From positions 186,001-250,000 of the forward strand of contig JACPUU010000021.1 of the NCBI GenBank assembly GCA_016192075.1: a stretch of DNA of 64,000 bases. The letters run 5' to 3'. Under the pieces are notes generated by a model that made no database searches, had not been told where the DNA came from, and saw nothing but the letters and a program-made list of their open reading frames with translations. Numbering within the stretch: position 1 is the first letter of the stretch; every line of letters starts with the position of its first letter. This stretch comes from Bacteroidota bacterium. Its GTDB lineage: Bacteria > Bacteroidota > Bacteroidia > Flavobacteriales_D > Crocinitomicaceae. Positions 8,645 to 16,325 of the stretch are shown here, piece by piece. A program made the translations under genes and the position numbers.

Positions 8645-8885
8645 GGTAACCGTTTACCAAAAGCAGGCTTCAAAATCAACTGTGACTTTTATGAATTTTA
8701 ACAAAAACCACCCGAATTTTAAGTTTTTACCGGCAAATTTTAAAAGCCTGGAAAAAGATGGTGCAATTGTTCTAAGTTAGCTCTGAATTCAAACGCTTAC
8801 CTGAAAAGAACTAAGCAACCGGTTCAACAAACAGTTACAAAAAGCAAATACGATACTATCTTTCATTTAACCCGAACGAAGGATA

Positions 8886-8920
8886 AAAGCCGGTCACCCG
8901 AAACGGAGACCGGCTTTATT
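8886..8920 (+). terminator. Possible terminator hairpin
   Basis: Perfect 10-bp inverted repeat (8886-8895 with 8908-8917), 12-nt loop, weak T run on either side. No annotated gene ends into it on the plus strand, so it may be a repeat element or serve an unannotated transcript. Confidence 0.4.
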
Positions 8921-8986
8921 AATTCTAAGTAACCGTTAGGATTTTTTTAAACCTTCAAAAGAAGAGGTCTATTCTCCCGCGTATCG

Positions 8987-9055
8987 CGCAGATTTTTTCG
9001 CAGATAAAGCGCAGATTTGGTTTGCATATAACAGCAATCTGCATTTTCTGCGGGA
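8987..9055. repeat. CGCAGAT word cluster
   Basis: Three direct copies of CGCAGAT(T) at 8987, 8999 and 9010, then inverted copies (ATCTGC at 9037, TCTGCG near 9047). Similar degenerate CGCAGAT tracts recur in Bacteroidota intergenic DNA as I remember them; that comparison is memory, not a search. Confidence 0.55.
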
Positions 9056-9159
9056 AATCAAAATGATGACACCTTAAACGCTGATTATAGTACTACTCTT
9101 TGAAATAAAATTTCCTAGCAGTTACTAAGAGCGATAGTACATCGTTTTTGAAGTTGTAA

Positions 9160-9837
9160 CTAAAGCAATTCACCGTTACCATCGGTAGTCAGCGCTACAC
9201 TCATATAGTCAAAAAACGGGCGCATTTCTTTAAAGGTATTGCTTAGTTTTTTATGAAAATCAGGTGCCAGTACTTCTTCATCTGTAAATGATTTGCTGAT
9301 GAGAAACTGTTTCATTTTGATCAAATCCATGTGTGGGTGTTCTTTGTCAAAACCTTTGGGAGCGGTTTTCAGCGCTTCACCCCACAGTTTGCCAAAACCG
9401 GCTTTGAATTTTTTTGAATTCAAAACTGCTTTTAATTCGTCCCCATTCAGGGCAATATCTTCACGAATGCGTTTTAAATCCTCAGGGCTGGGGCCCCAGA
9501 ACCCGCCCCCCGCAAAACTGGCGCCGGGCTCTATGTGGTAATAATATCCGCCTCGCAGTGCTGCCGTTGCCCGCTTGAAACTACCCCCGAAATGGGTATT
9601 ATACGGTGTTTTATCGGATGAAAAACGAATGTCCCGGTAAATGCGGTGAAGGCTTTTTTTGCCGGTTGCAGTTTCGATGTGATCGTGCTTGTTCATTTCT
9701 TTCAAAAGCGAATCAGCAAACAAAATCATTTTCTCATGCTGCTGTACATACGCTTCTTTATGCGCATTAAACCAGTCACGGCCATTGTTCTTTTTTAGTT
9801 TTTTCAGAAAATCAAAGACAGATTTATCAAGTTGCAT
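9160..9837 (-). CDS. DUF2461 family protein
   Basis: 225-aa protein matching DUF2461 (TIGR02453): N-terminal FLKKLKKNNGRDWFNAHKEAY, then RIYRDIRFSSDKTPYNTHFGG (residues about 66-86), then GGYYYHIEPGASFAGGGFWGP. These blocks are the conserved core of the family. Members are widespread single-domain proteins in bacteria and fungi with no established activity. Length is typical. It is flanked by long noncoding DNA upstream of the membrane gene and by a secreted protein gene on the same strand 77 bp away. Confidence 0.85.
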   Translation of the reverse strand: MQLDKSVFDFLKKLKKNNGRDWFNAHKEAYVQQHEKMILFADSLLKEMNKHDHIETATGKKSLHRIYRDIRFSSDKTPYNTHFGGSFKRATAALRGGYYYHIEPGASFAGGGFWGPSPEDLKRIREDIALNGDELKAVLNSKKFKAGFGKLWGEALKTAPKGFDKEHPHMDLIKMKQFLISKSFTDEEVLAPDFHKKLSNTFKEMRPFFDYMSVALTTDGNGELL

Positions 9838-9914
9838 AGACGACAGCGTTTGAAACAGAAGACAAATTTAAACTTAATTTGTTTCACCTGTCAACTCCTG
9901 CAAAGGCCTTTTAA

Positions 9915-10970
9915 TCAATTGTAAAATGCATACTGATACTCCGTCACAGACATCCCGCGTTTTGACAGGTAAGTAGACGTTGTCATTAACCCATTGCTAT
10001 AGGAATACCAGTTTGAACTGAACCAGTTTTTATAGGTACTTGATTTTTTTACCAATTGGTGATCCGTGTTATAAATGGTTTCATGTGTGCTCAGTACTTT
10101 TCCCCTTTTTGTAAATCCTTCCTGAAAATCACCGCCATCTTTGAAAAAAGTGGTTTGTCTTTTCATGCGGTTTTCAGCATCAAAACTGGCCGAATAAAGT
10201 ATGTTTGAATCTTTGTCAAAAACCGTTTTTATTTTTTCAGGTTCACCCTTTTTGTTAAACTCCTGGCGCCAAACCACGCGGTTACCGGCTGCATCAAACT
10301 CTTCTTTGATACAAACGCGGGTAGTGTCTTCCGTTTTTACGCCCAGCATTTCACCTTCGGGTTTGCAATCATACACCCAGGTATTTTTCAGTTTATCTTT
10401 TTCAAAAAAGCGAATTGTTTTGATGGACGCGTCTGCATAATATTCATATTCCAGTCGCTTGTTTGCCACAATTGAATCTTTATAAAACAATTTTGCAACT
10501 GTAATTTTACCCGTTTCATCGTAGCCATTGAGTCTGCCATAATAGTCACCCTTGCGGTTATAGCTGCGGATTTCTGTCATTTTGCCGGCTTCATTATAAA
10601 AATAGCGGGCAGTGCTTGTCTTCTTTTTATACCTGCCCGAAGTAGCTATCAACTGATGTTTCTGGTCATAAAAAAATGTACCCTCACCTACCAATTCACC
10701 TTTAACATTGTAACTCTGATATGAAAGAATATTCCCTTCAGAATCATATTTTTCAACCAACTTACTTTGCTGCCCGTTTTTATTGCGATAAATACTGGTG
10801 CGTTCACGCACATTTTTTTCGTTCAGCCATTCTTTTTCCTGCTGCTGATTTCTGCTGTGGTAATAATCATACGGCTCAAAAAATTCAAAGCCGGCTACCT
10901 GAGCCAGGTGTAACTGAGCATGGATACCAACTGAAAGTGTAAGAAAAAGTGTAACAAGGGTTAATTTCAT
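9915..10970 (-). CDS. Secreted protein with YD/MORN-2-like repeats
   Basis: 351-aa protein with a clear signal peptide (residues 1-18, SVGIHAQ cleavage). The body is a run of about 25-residue beta-hairpin repeats such as YDSEGNILSYQSYN, YNEAGKMTEIRSYN, YDETGKITVAKLFY and FDKDSNILYSASFD, resembling YD/RHS-like or YwqK/MORN-2 repeats. It lacks the large RHS shell and toxin tail, and there is no sorting domain, so it is probably periplasmic or surface. The function is unknown. Confidence 0.65.
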   Translation of the reverse strand: MKLTLVTLFLTLSVGIHAQLHLAQVAGFEFFEPYDYYHSRNQQQEKEWLNEKNVRERTSIYRNKNGQQSKLVEKYDSEGNILSYQSYNVKGELVGEGTFFYDQKHQLIATSGRYKKKTSTARYFYNEAGKMTEIRSYNRKGDYYGRLNGYDETGKITVAKLFYKDSIVANKRLEYEYYADASIKTIRFFEKDKLKNTWVYDCKPEGEMLGVKTEDTTRVCIKEEFDAAGNRVVWRQEFNKKGEPEKIKTVFDKDSNILYSASFDAENRMKRQTTFFKDGGDFQEGFTKRGKVLSTHETIYNTDHQLVKKSSTYKNWFSSNWYSYSNGLMTTSTYLSKRGMSVTEYQYAFYN

Positions 10971-11065
10971 GCGTGCTGTTTTTTAATGCGGTTATAACCC
11001 GCTTTTCAGATAATGGTTACGGCATTCTGAAAAAGATTGTCTGGCTTTACTATTTCACAACACGG

Positions 11066-11098
11066 CAAAAAAAATCCCCCTGCCTGGGGCAGGAGGAT
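11066..11098 (-). terminator. Rho-independent terminator after the downstream lipoprotein
   Basis: On the minus strand an 11-bp stem (11088-11098 with 11074-11084, one G-T pair) and 3-nt loop are followed by an eight-T run. It lies about 25 bp after the stop codon at 11122. Confidence 0.85.
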
Positions 11099-11121
11099 CT
11101 ATTCCTTATTTTTTTGAAAGA

Positions 11122-11508
11122 TTAAGGTTGAATAATTACCTTTTCTTCGGTTGTTTTTTCGTCTTCAACTTTGATGATGCCTTCACCATAAAGTGTATCA
11201 CCGCTGCGAACCTCAATGTCCAGTACCGCAAAACCGGCCTGGCCTAAGTTGTACATGTCGGTATAATCAAAAATGGCATACCCGTCAATATCTGTATACA
11301 GCGTATCATCAATAATAATGGCGCCATGCTCAATGACTGTAGGAGTTGGATAAAGACGCACCATTGCTCCCGGGAAAGGGGCTCCTGATGTATCAACTAC
11401 CTGAACACGTGCAATGGTTTCGCCTTCTTTACGGCATGAAAACAAAGAGATTGAAATCAGCGTTCCAAAAAGGAAAACAATACCGGTTTTAGCAATTAGT
11501 CTGTTCAT
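11122..11508 (-). CDS. Small lipoprotein, Cna-B/CarboxypepD-like (copy 2)
   Basis: 128-aa lipoprotein: signal ending in SLFSC with the acylated Cys, then one beta-sandwich domain beginning ARVQVVDTSGAPFPGAMVRLYPTPT, the pattern of carboxypeptidase-regulatory/Cna-B-type domains. The start is at 11508 because a longer in-frame extension upstream has no gene-like sequence. The gene at 11656-12042 encodes exactly the same length and aligns throughout (VxDTSGxPFxGAxVRxY, LGQAGFxVLxIEx, SGDTLxGEGIIK). The pair is a tandem duplication 147 bp apart. The function is unknown; such domains usually act in adhesion or substrate presentation. Confidence 0.75.
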   Translation of the reverse strand: MNRLIAKTGIVFLFGTLISISLFSCRKEGETIARVQVVDTSGAPFPGAMVRLYPTPTVIEHGAIIIDDTLYTDIDGYAIFDYTDMYNLGQAGFAVLDIEVRSGDTLYGEGIIKVEDEKTTEEKVIIQP

Positions 11509-11655
11509 TTTTTTACTATTTAGCTCATTAATTAAACGATGCTTCCGAACAAAAATACGGTTTTTTTCCCGAAAAGTTTCGTCCTGTCTACCAGAAATAC
11601 GCCGTTCAGCACAAATTGGTTGTTTCAGTAAGCACATTTTTTTGCGCTACCCCGG

Positions 11656-12042
11656 CTACAGTGGTTGTATTACCAGGGTTTCGTCATTCATTTTTTCTTC
11701 TTCAATCTTAATTATTCCCTCACCGGCCAGGGTGTCACCACTGTTGATTTCAATGTTCAATACCGTAAAGCCAGCCTGACCCAGTTTAAAATCAGCCGTA
11801 AAATCAAAAATAACTTCACCCTGTGAATCGGTAACCAACGTTTTGTCCATGATCATTTCAGGATGCGGGGAAAGGGTTGGCTCTCCATAAACCCTCACCT
11901 CAGCGCCCGCAAAAGGGTTTCCGCTGGTATCCAGCACGGTAATGCGCGCAAGGGTATCCTGTTCTTTTTTACAGGACGACAAAAAGCCGCTCATAAGCAA
12001 GCTGGTCAAAACCACTACCGGTAAAACAAATTTATTTTTCAT
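11656..12042 (-). CDS. Small lipoprotein, Cna-B/CarboxypepD-like (copy 1)
   Basis: 128-aa paralogue of the downstream gene. It has a lipoprotein signal (SGFLSSC) and the same beta-sandwich domain (ARITVLDTSGNPFAGAEVRVY), with the motif LGQAGFTVLNIEINSGDTL in the second half and an acidic tail (EEEKMNDET). Both copies keep intact frames and lipoboxes, so both are probably expressed. It is the first gene of the pair on the minus strand; the divergent pheS starts 148 bp away. Confidence 0.75.
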   Translation of the reverse strand: MKNKFVLPVVVLTSLLMSGFLSSCKKEQDTLARITVLDTSGNPFAGAEVRVYGEPTLSPHPEMIMDKTLVTDSQGEVIFDFTADFKLGQAGFTVLNIEINSGDTLAGEGIIKIEEEKMNDETLVIQPL

Positions 12043-12092
12043 AACACAGTGTTAAATTGTCTTGTTTTTAGGTCGTTTCAATGGTTTATTCC

Positions 12093-12121
12093 TTTGTTGG
12101 TCGGGTTTTTTTGTAATTTAG
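12093..12121 (+). promoter_or_regulatory. Candidate promoter for the pheS operon
   Basis: TTTG at 12093-12096, 17 bp spacer, then TAATTTAG at 12114-12121, close to the Bacteroidota -33/-7 consensus. It would give a leader of about 60 nt before pheS. No leader peptide or attenuator hairpin is visible. Confidence 0.4.
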
Positions 12122-12190
12122 CATCGCCTGCAAAAAACACGCTACAAACCCTAAAACAATTATACACGATCAAAAGTTACAGACAGGTTC

Positions 12191-13237
12191 ATGGAATTAA
12201 AAGAAAAAATTGAAGAATTAAACGGTGCCATTGATTCGGCAAGCATCACCAATAAAGGCGAACAAGAAGCTTTTCGCATTCAGTTTCTGGGGAGTAAAGG
12301 GGCCATCAAAAACCTGTACGAACTCTTAAAATCAGTCCCCAACGAATCCAAAAAAGAATTCGGCCAGCTGATCAACGAGGTGCGTGCAAAAGCTGAAACC
12401 AAACTGACAACCGCTGAAGATGTATTGGCCACCAGCACACAAAATCAATCACACGGGCTGGATTTAACTCGGCCCGGTGAAACAACTGAGCTGGGTGCAC
12501 GTCACCCGCTTTCAATTGTACGCAATGAAATTCTGGAAATATTCAAACGCATTGGATTCACCGTTTCTGAGGGACCTGAAATTGAAGATGACTGGCATAA
12601 TTTTTCAGCGCTCAACTTTCCGCCAAATCACCCGGCACGTGATATGCAGGACACTTTTTTCATTACCAAAGGTGACGGCACTGACCCTAAAAAAGAAATG
12701 GCACTGCGAACCCATACTTCCTCCGTACAGGTGCGTGTGATGGAAAACTCAAAACCGCCTATCCGCACGGTGTCACCGGGCCGTGTATACCGCAACGAAG
12801 CCATTTCAGCGCGGGCACATTGTTTCTTTCACCAGGTTGAAGGACTTTATATCGACAAAGACGTCTCCTTCGCCGACCTGAAACAAACCCTGCTTTATTT
12901 TGCCAAAGAACTGTTTGGTGAAAAAGCCAATATCCGCATGCGGCCATCGTATTTTCCGTTCACAGAACCAAGTGCTGAGGTAGACGTGTCTTGCACGCTG
13001 TGCCATGGCAAAGGCTGCAATGTTTGCAAATACACCGGCTGGCTGGAAATTTTAGGCTGCGGTATGGTTGACCCGAATGTGCTGGATGCATCAGGCATTG
13101 ACAGTACGGTATACACCGGCTTTGCTTTTGGTATGGGTATTGAACGTATTGCACAACTAAAATACCGGGTTACCGATTTGAGGCTTTATTCTGAAAATGA
13201 CATTCGTTTCCTGCAACAATTTAAAGCCGCTCACTAA
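12191..13237 (+). CDS. pheS: Phenylalanine--tRNA ligase alpha subunit
   Basis: 348-aa catalytic subunit that charges tRNA-Phe as an alpha2-beta2 complex in the cytosol. N-terminal coiled coil (residues 1-90), then the class II core: HPLSIVRNEI, GPEIEDDWHNFSALNFPPNHPARDMQDTF, motif 2 RTVSPGRVYRNEAISARAHCFFHQVEGL, a Cys cluster CTLCHGKGCNVCKYTGW typical of the family, and motif 3 FGMGIERIAQLKYRVTD. Length is normal. The beta subunit gene (pheT) is not in the window, as is usual in Bacteroidota. It overlaps ytxJ by one base (TAATG) and leads a run of tightly coupled genes. Confidence 0.97.
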   Translation: MELKEKIEELNGAIDSASITNKGEQEAFRIQFLGSKGAIKNLYELLKSVPNESKKEFGQLINEVRAKAETKLTTAEDVLATSTQNQSHGLDLTRPGETTELGARHPLSIVRNEILEIFKRIGFTVSEGPEIEDDWHNFSALNFPPNHPARDMQDTFFITKGDGTDPKKEMALRTHTSSVQVRVMENSKPPIRTVSPGRVYRNEAISARAHCFFHQVEGLYIDKDVSFADLKQTLLYFAKELFGEKANIRMRPSYFPFTEPSAEVDVSCTLCHGKGCNVCKYTGWLEILGCGMVDPNVLDASGIDSTVYTGFAFGMGIERIAQLKYRVTDLRLYSENDIRFLQQFKAAH

Positions 13238-13602
13238 TGGGTTTTTTCGGATTTTCTAAAAATAAGTCTGCGCTGGTTTGGAATGACCTGAATACGCTTT
13301 CACAACTTGCTGAACTTGAAAAAGAATCTGCCACCACGCCTGTTCTAATTCTGAAACACAGCACGCGGTGTTCCATTTCTGCCATGGCCAAAAACCGGCT
13401 GGAATTATACTGGGATGCCGAAATTCCGCTAAAAGCGTATTACCTTGATTTGCTTGCGCACCGCGATATTTCAAACGAAATTGCAGCCCGTTATCACATT
13501 GCACACCAGTCTCCTCAAATCATTGTTCTTAAAAACGGACAGCGCATTTTTGACGCTTCACACAATGAAATTGATTACAACCAATTAAAATCACATTTAT
13601 GA
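13237..13602 (+). CDS. ytxJ: Bacillithiol system protein YtxJ (monothiol, thioredoxin fold)
   Basis: 121-aa thioredoxin-fold protein of the YtxJ family (DUF2847). The active-site signature LILKHSTRCSISAMA carries a single Cys45, consistent with a monothiol bacilliredoxin-like reaction on bacillithiol mixed disulfides. The cis-Pro region SPQIIVLKNGQ is present. Bacillithiol use is known in Firmicutes and in Bacteroidota of this type. The gene overlaps pheS by one base and the response regulator by four bases (ATGA), so the three are translationally coupled. Confidence 0.88.
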   Translation: MGFFGFSKNKSALVWNDLNTLSQLAELEKESATTPVLILKHSTRCSISAMAKNRLELYWDAEIPLKAYYLDLLAHRDISNEIAARYHIAHQSPQIIVLKNGQRIFDASHNEIDYNQLKSHL

Positions 13603-14324
13603 TCAGAGCCGTAATTATTGATGATATCCCCGAAGCTATTTCTGTGCTGAAATCAGACCTTGAAAATTATTGCGTAAACATAGACGTGGTAGGTTCTGCT
13701 GAAGGGGTTGTATCCGGCGCAAAACTAATCAGAGACCAGAAACCCGATTTGGTTTTTTTAGATATTCAGATGAAAGACGGTTCAGGATTTGATTTGCTTG
13801 AAATTGTGCCCGACGTGCATTTTAAATTGATTTTTACCACCGCCAGTGATGAGTTTGCAGTAAAGGCATTCAAATTCTCAGCGGTTGACTACCTGCTTAA
13901 ACCCATTGATCCGGATGAACTGATGGATGCCGTAAGCCGCGTTGAAGGACAGGATAAACCCACACAGCGCATTGATTTGCTCAAAGAAAACTTTGTGAAA
14001 GCCAAACGCATTGCGTTGAATACGCTGGAAAAAATTCACATTGTAAACGTAGAAGAAATTCTGCGGTGCGAATCGAACATCAACTACACCATGTTCTATT
14101 TTACCGATGGCTCAAAACTATTGGTAACAAAGACCCTGAAAGAATTTGATAACCTGCTGTCAGGCCACAACTTTATTCGTGTTCACCAATCACACCTCAT
14201 CAACACCAATTTTATCAAAGAGTTTTTAAAATCAGACGGTGTAATTGTAATGAAAGACGGAACCAAAGTTCCGGTTTCAACACGCAAAAAACAGGTATTG
14301 ATGGATATGATTTCTAACTTTTAA
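13599..14324 (+). CDS. LytTR response regulator
   Basis: 241-aa LytR/AlgR-family regulator: receiver domain (residues 1-120) with the acidic pair DD8-9, phosphoacceptor Asp55 in LVFLDIQMKDG, Thr in FTTASD and the KPID motif, followed by a LytTR DNA-binding domain (about 140-240; ILRCESNINYTMFY, FIRVHQSHLINTNFI). No LytS-type kinase is adjacent; it sits between ytxJ and a glutaminyl cyclase. Its partner kinase is probably elsewhere, possibly a HisKA_2-type protein. Confidence 0.92.
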   Translation: MIRAVIIDDIPEAISVLKSDLENYCVNIDVVGSAEGVVSGAKLIRDQKPDLVFLDIQMKDGSGFDLLEIVPDVHFKLIFTTASDEFAVKAFKFSAVDYLLKPIDPDELMDAVSRVEGQDKPTQRIDLLKENFVKAKRIALNTLEKIHIVNVEEILRCESNINYTMFYFTDGSKLLVTKTLKEFDNLLSGHNFIRVHQSHLINTNFIKEFLKSDGVIVMKDGTKVPVSTRKKQVLMDMISNF

Positions 14325-14336
14325 TCTGCTTTGAAC

Positions 14337-15404
14337 ATGAAAAGGTACATTGCTCTTGCTGGTCTGTCTCTCTTTATTTACGGATGTTCAGGAGACTCCC
14401 CTGAAGAAATTGACAAACCGCACCATGCTGAAGCGCCGCTTAAAATTGTAAGCCCGCAAAACGATACGCAGTATACTGTTGGAGATGCCGTTGAAATTGA
14501 AATTTCGGTTTCAGACGCAGCCAGGATAAAAAACCTGGAGTTCTTTTTTTCAGATACGCTTTACACCGCTGATCTGAAAGCAGAGAGCCAGAAAATTACC
14601 CTGAACACAACCAACGGCAAAGTTGGGTTTCACAAAATTTATTTCTCGTACGAAGATGAAAAAGGCGAAAAACACGGTGATACACGTACCATTGTATTTT
14701 TTGCAGACAGTGCGCCTGAACAATTGGCTGCCGTAAACATGAAAGTATACCCGCATGACAAAAGTTCGTACACCCAGGGCCTTGAATTTTACAAGGGAAA
14801 ACTCTACGAAGGAACCGGGCAGGCAGGACAGTCCATACTGGGTGAAGTAGATTTAAACAGTGGTAAAATTGTACGTAAAACCAATCTGGAACCGCGTTAT
14901 TTTGGTGAAGGAATAACCATTCTCAATGACACTATTTACCAGATTACCTGGAGTGAAAAAACCTGTTTTGTGTATGACCTGAATTTTACCAAAATCAAAG
15001 AATTCAGTTATGAAGGAGAAGGCTGGGGATTGTGCAATGATGGGGAATATCTGATTATGACCAACGGTTCCAATGAAATTGTATGGCGTAACCGGCACAC
15101 TTTTGCCATTGAGAAAAAAATCTATGCATTTACCAATGAGAGTGATGTTTCAGCCTTGAATGAACTCGAATTAATTAACGGTACCCTTTACATCAATGTT
15201 TACCAGGAAGACCGCATTATTGCCGTAGACACGGCCACCGGCAAAGTGATACAAGAAATTGACTGCAGCAGCATTTCCAGCGATGGCCGTACACCTGGCG
15301 CAGATGTGCTGAACGGAATTGCATACAACCCTGAAACCGGCAAAACATACATCACCGGTAAATGGTGGCCTAAATTGTACGAGGTAAAATTTGAATCGCG
15401 TTAA
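14337..15404 (+). CDS. Glutaminyl-peptide cyclotransferase lipoprotein
   Basis: 355-aa lipoprotein (lipobox LFIYGC). An Ig-like domain fills about 30-125, then a five-bladed beta propeller of the plant-type glutamine cyclotransferase family (YPHDKSSYTQGLEFYKGKLYEGTG, LEPRYFGEGITI, FSYEGEGWGLCNDG, LNELELINGTLYIN, LNGIAYNPETGKTYITGKWWPKLYE). This enzyme converts N-terminal Gln to pyroglutamate. Periplasmic or surface enzymes of this kind act on exported proteins, and Gln after signal cleavage is common in Bacteroidota (many signals here end in AQ). I use the ATG at 14337 rather than an upstream TTG. It is 12 bp after the response regulator stop, so same transcript likely. Confidence 0.88.
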   Translation: MKRYIALAGLSLFIYGCSGDSPEEIDKPHHAEAPLKIVSPQNDTQYTVGDAVEIEISVSDAARIKNLEFFFSDTLYTADLKAESQKITLNTTNGKVGFHKIYFSYEDEKGEKHGDTRTIVFFADSAPEQLAAVNMKVYPHDKSSYTQGLEFYKGKLYEGTGQAGQSILGEVDLNSGKIVRKTNLEPRYFGEGITILNDTIYQITWSEKTCFVYDLNFTKIKEFSYEGEGWGLCNDGEYLIMTNGSNEIVWRNRHTFAIEKKIYAFTNESDVSALNELELINGTLYINVYQEDRIIAVDTATGKVIQEIDCSSISSDGRTPGADVLNGIAYNPETGKTYITGKWWPKLYEVKFESR

Positions 15405-15456
15405 GCAGGCTGTAGGCGCTGGTCGCGACCAGCACCTGCAGCCTGCCGGTTTTTTT
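15405..15456 (+). terminator. Palindromic terminator abutting rsmI
   Basis: A 21-bp inverted repeat (15405-15425 with 15426-15446) with one mismatch and one G-T pair, core GGTCGCGACC, followed by a T run ending three bases before the rsmI ATG. It should terminate the cyclotransferase transcript and leaves no room for a ribosome-binding site for rsmI. Confidence 0.75.
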
Positions 15457-15459
15457 ATT

Positions 15460-16206
15460 ATGAGCAAATTATTCATCGTTCCCACCCCTATCGGAAACCT
15501 GGAAGACATGACCTTCCGCGCTATTCGCATTCTCAAAGAAGCAGATGCTGTTTTAGCCGAGGATACACGTACCACCGCCACACTTTTTCAGCGCTACGAA
15601 ATCTCCAACAAACTCATTGCACATCACAATCACAATGAGCATCAAACGGTAGACCGCCTGGTGCAGGAAATTAAGAACGGAATGACGTATGCCCTGGTTT
15701 CTGATGCCGGCACTCCGGGTATCTCTGACCCCGGCTTTTTGCTGATACGCGCCTGTGTACAAAACAACATTGAGGTAGAATGTCTGCCGGGTGCAACCGC
15801 TTTTGTACCGGCACTGGTAGCGTCTGGTTTCCCTTGCGAAAAATTTGTATACGAAGGCTTTTTACCCCAGAAAAAAGGACGTGAAACGCGCATTAAAAAA
15901 ATAGCGGATGAAGAACGTACCGTTGTGCTGTATGAATCACCACACCGGCTGTTAAAAGCCCTGGAGCAGTTTAAAACCTTCTTTGAAAAAGAGCGTCAGT
16001 TAGCTGTTTGCCGTGAGCTCTCCAAAAAATTTGAAGAGATTGTGCGCGGCAATTGCGATGAACTCATTACCCATTTTACCACCCACCCCATTAAAGGCGA
16101 ATTTGTAATTGTGGTGGAAGGCCGTCACATAGTAGGGACCGGTCGTGACCGGTCCCTACTGAAAAACAAAAAATCCAAACGGCACCGCCAGGAGGAGGAG
16201 GAATAA
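15460..16206 (+). CDS. rsmI: 16S rRNA (cytidine-1402 2'-O) methyltransferase
   Basis: 248-aa SAM-dependent enzyme that modifies C1402 in the ribosomal decoding centre. Family motifs are intact: LFIVPTPIGNLEDMTFRAIRIL, AEDTRTTATLF, LVSDAGTPGISDPGFLLI, LPGATAFVPALVASG, FVYEGFLPQKKGR and a C-terminal GEFVIVVEG. The start at 15460 matches the family N terminus; an upstream TTG would read through the palindrome. The normal end is near VVEG. Here a basic tail (RHIVGTGRDRSLLKNKK) follows, encoded largely by a perfect palindrome at 16131-16160. Confidence 0.93.
   Translation: MSKLFIVPTPIGNLEDMTFRAIRILKEADAVLAEDTRTTATLFQRYEISNKLIAHHNHNEHQTVDRLVQEIKNGMTYALVSDAGTPGISDPGFLLIRACVQNNIEVECLPGATAFVPALVASGFPCEKFVYEGFLPQKKGRETRIKKIADEERTVVLYESPHRLLKALEQFKTFFEKERQLAVCRELSKKFEEIVRGNCDELITHFTTHPIKGEFVIVVEGRHIVGTGRDRSLLKNKKSKRHRQEEEE
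16131..16160. repeat. Perfect 30-bp palindrome inside the 3' end of rsmI
   Basis: Arms of 14 bp (16131-16144 and 16147-16160) with a 2-nt centre. It shares the GTAGG-GGTC-GACC layout with the palindrome at 15405-15446. It is translated as VGTGRDRSLL near the RsmI C terminus. Confidence 0.9.
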
Positions 16207-16298
16207 TGAACTTTGAGCAGAATGATGTGATCCCCGTCCATCAAAAGATTTGTCTTTTAATCTGAAAAGACATTGCCCAAACGCTTATCTCAATTTTC

Positions 16299-16306
16299 TA
16301 TCTTTG
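16299..16306 (+). promoter_or_regulatory. -7 promoter box TATCTTTG
   Basis: Fits TAnnTTTG, 19 nt upstream of the ATG at 16326. A weak TTG lies 23 bp upstream (16273). Likely promoter of the MDR oxidoreductase. Confidence 0.5.
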
Positions 16307-16325
16307 CACCCCCATTTTACAGCAA

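Larger units (their letters stand above)
8645..9159. other. 515-bp intergenic region with hairpin and CGCAGAT repeats
   Basis: No convincing gene. It contains a perfect 10-bp hairpin (8886-8917) and a cluster of CGCAGAT words (8987-9016) followed by the inverted ATCTGC (9037-9042). A short open frame antisense to the membrane gene (8577-8780) has no gene-like features. Confidence 0.6.

Noticed and set aside
8577-8780. 67-residue plus-strand frame
   Set aside because: Antisense to the N terminus of the membrane protein gene and into noncoding DNA, with no supporting signal.
15391-15459. In-frame TTG extension of rsmI
   Set aside because: It would read through the palindromic terminator; the family N terminus begins at 15460.
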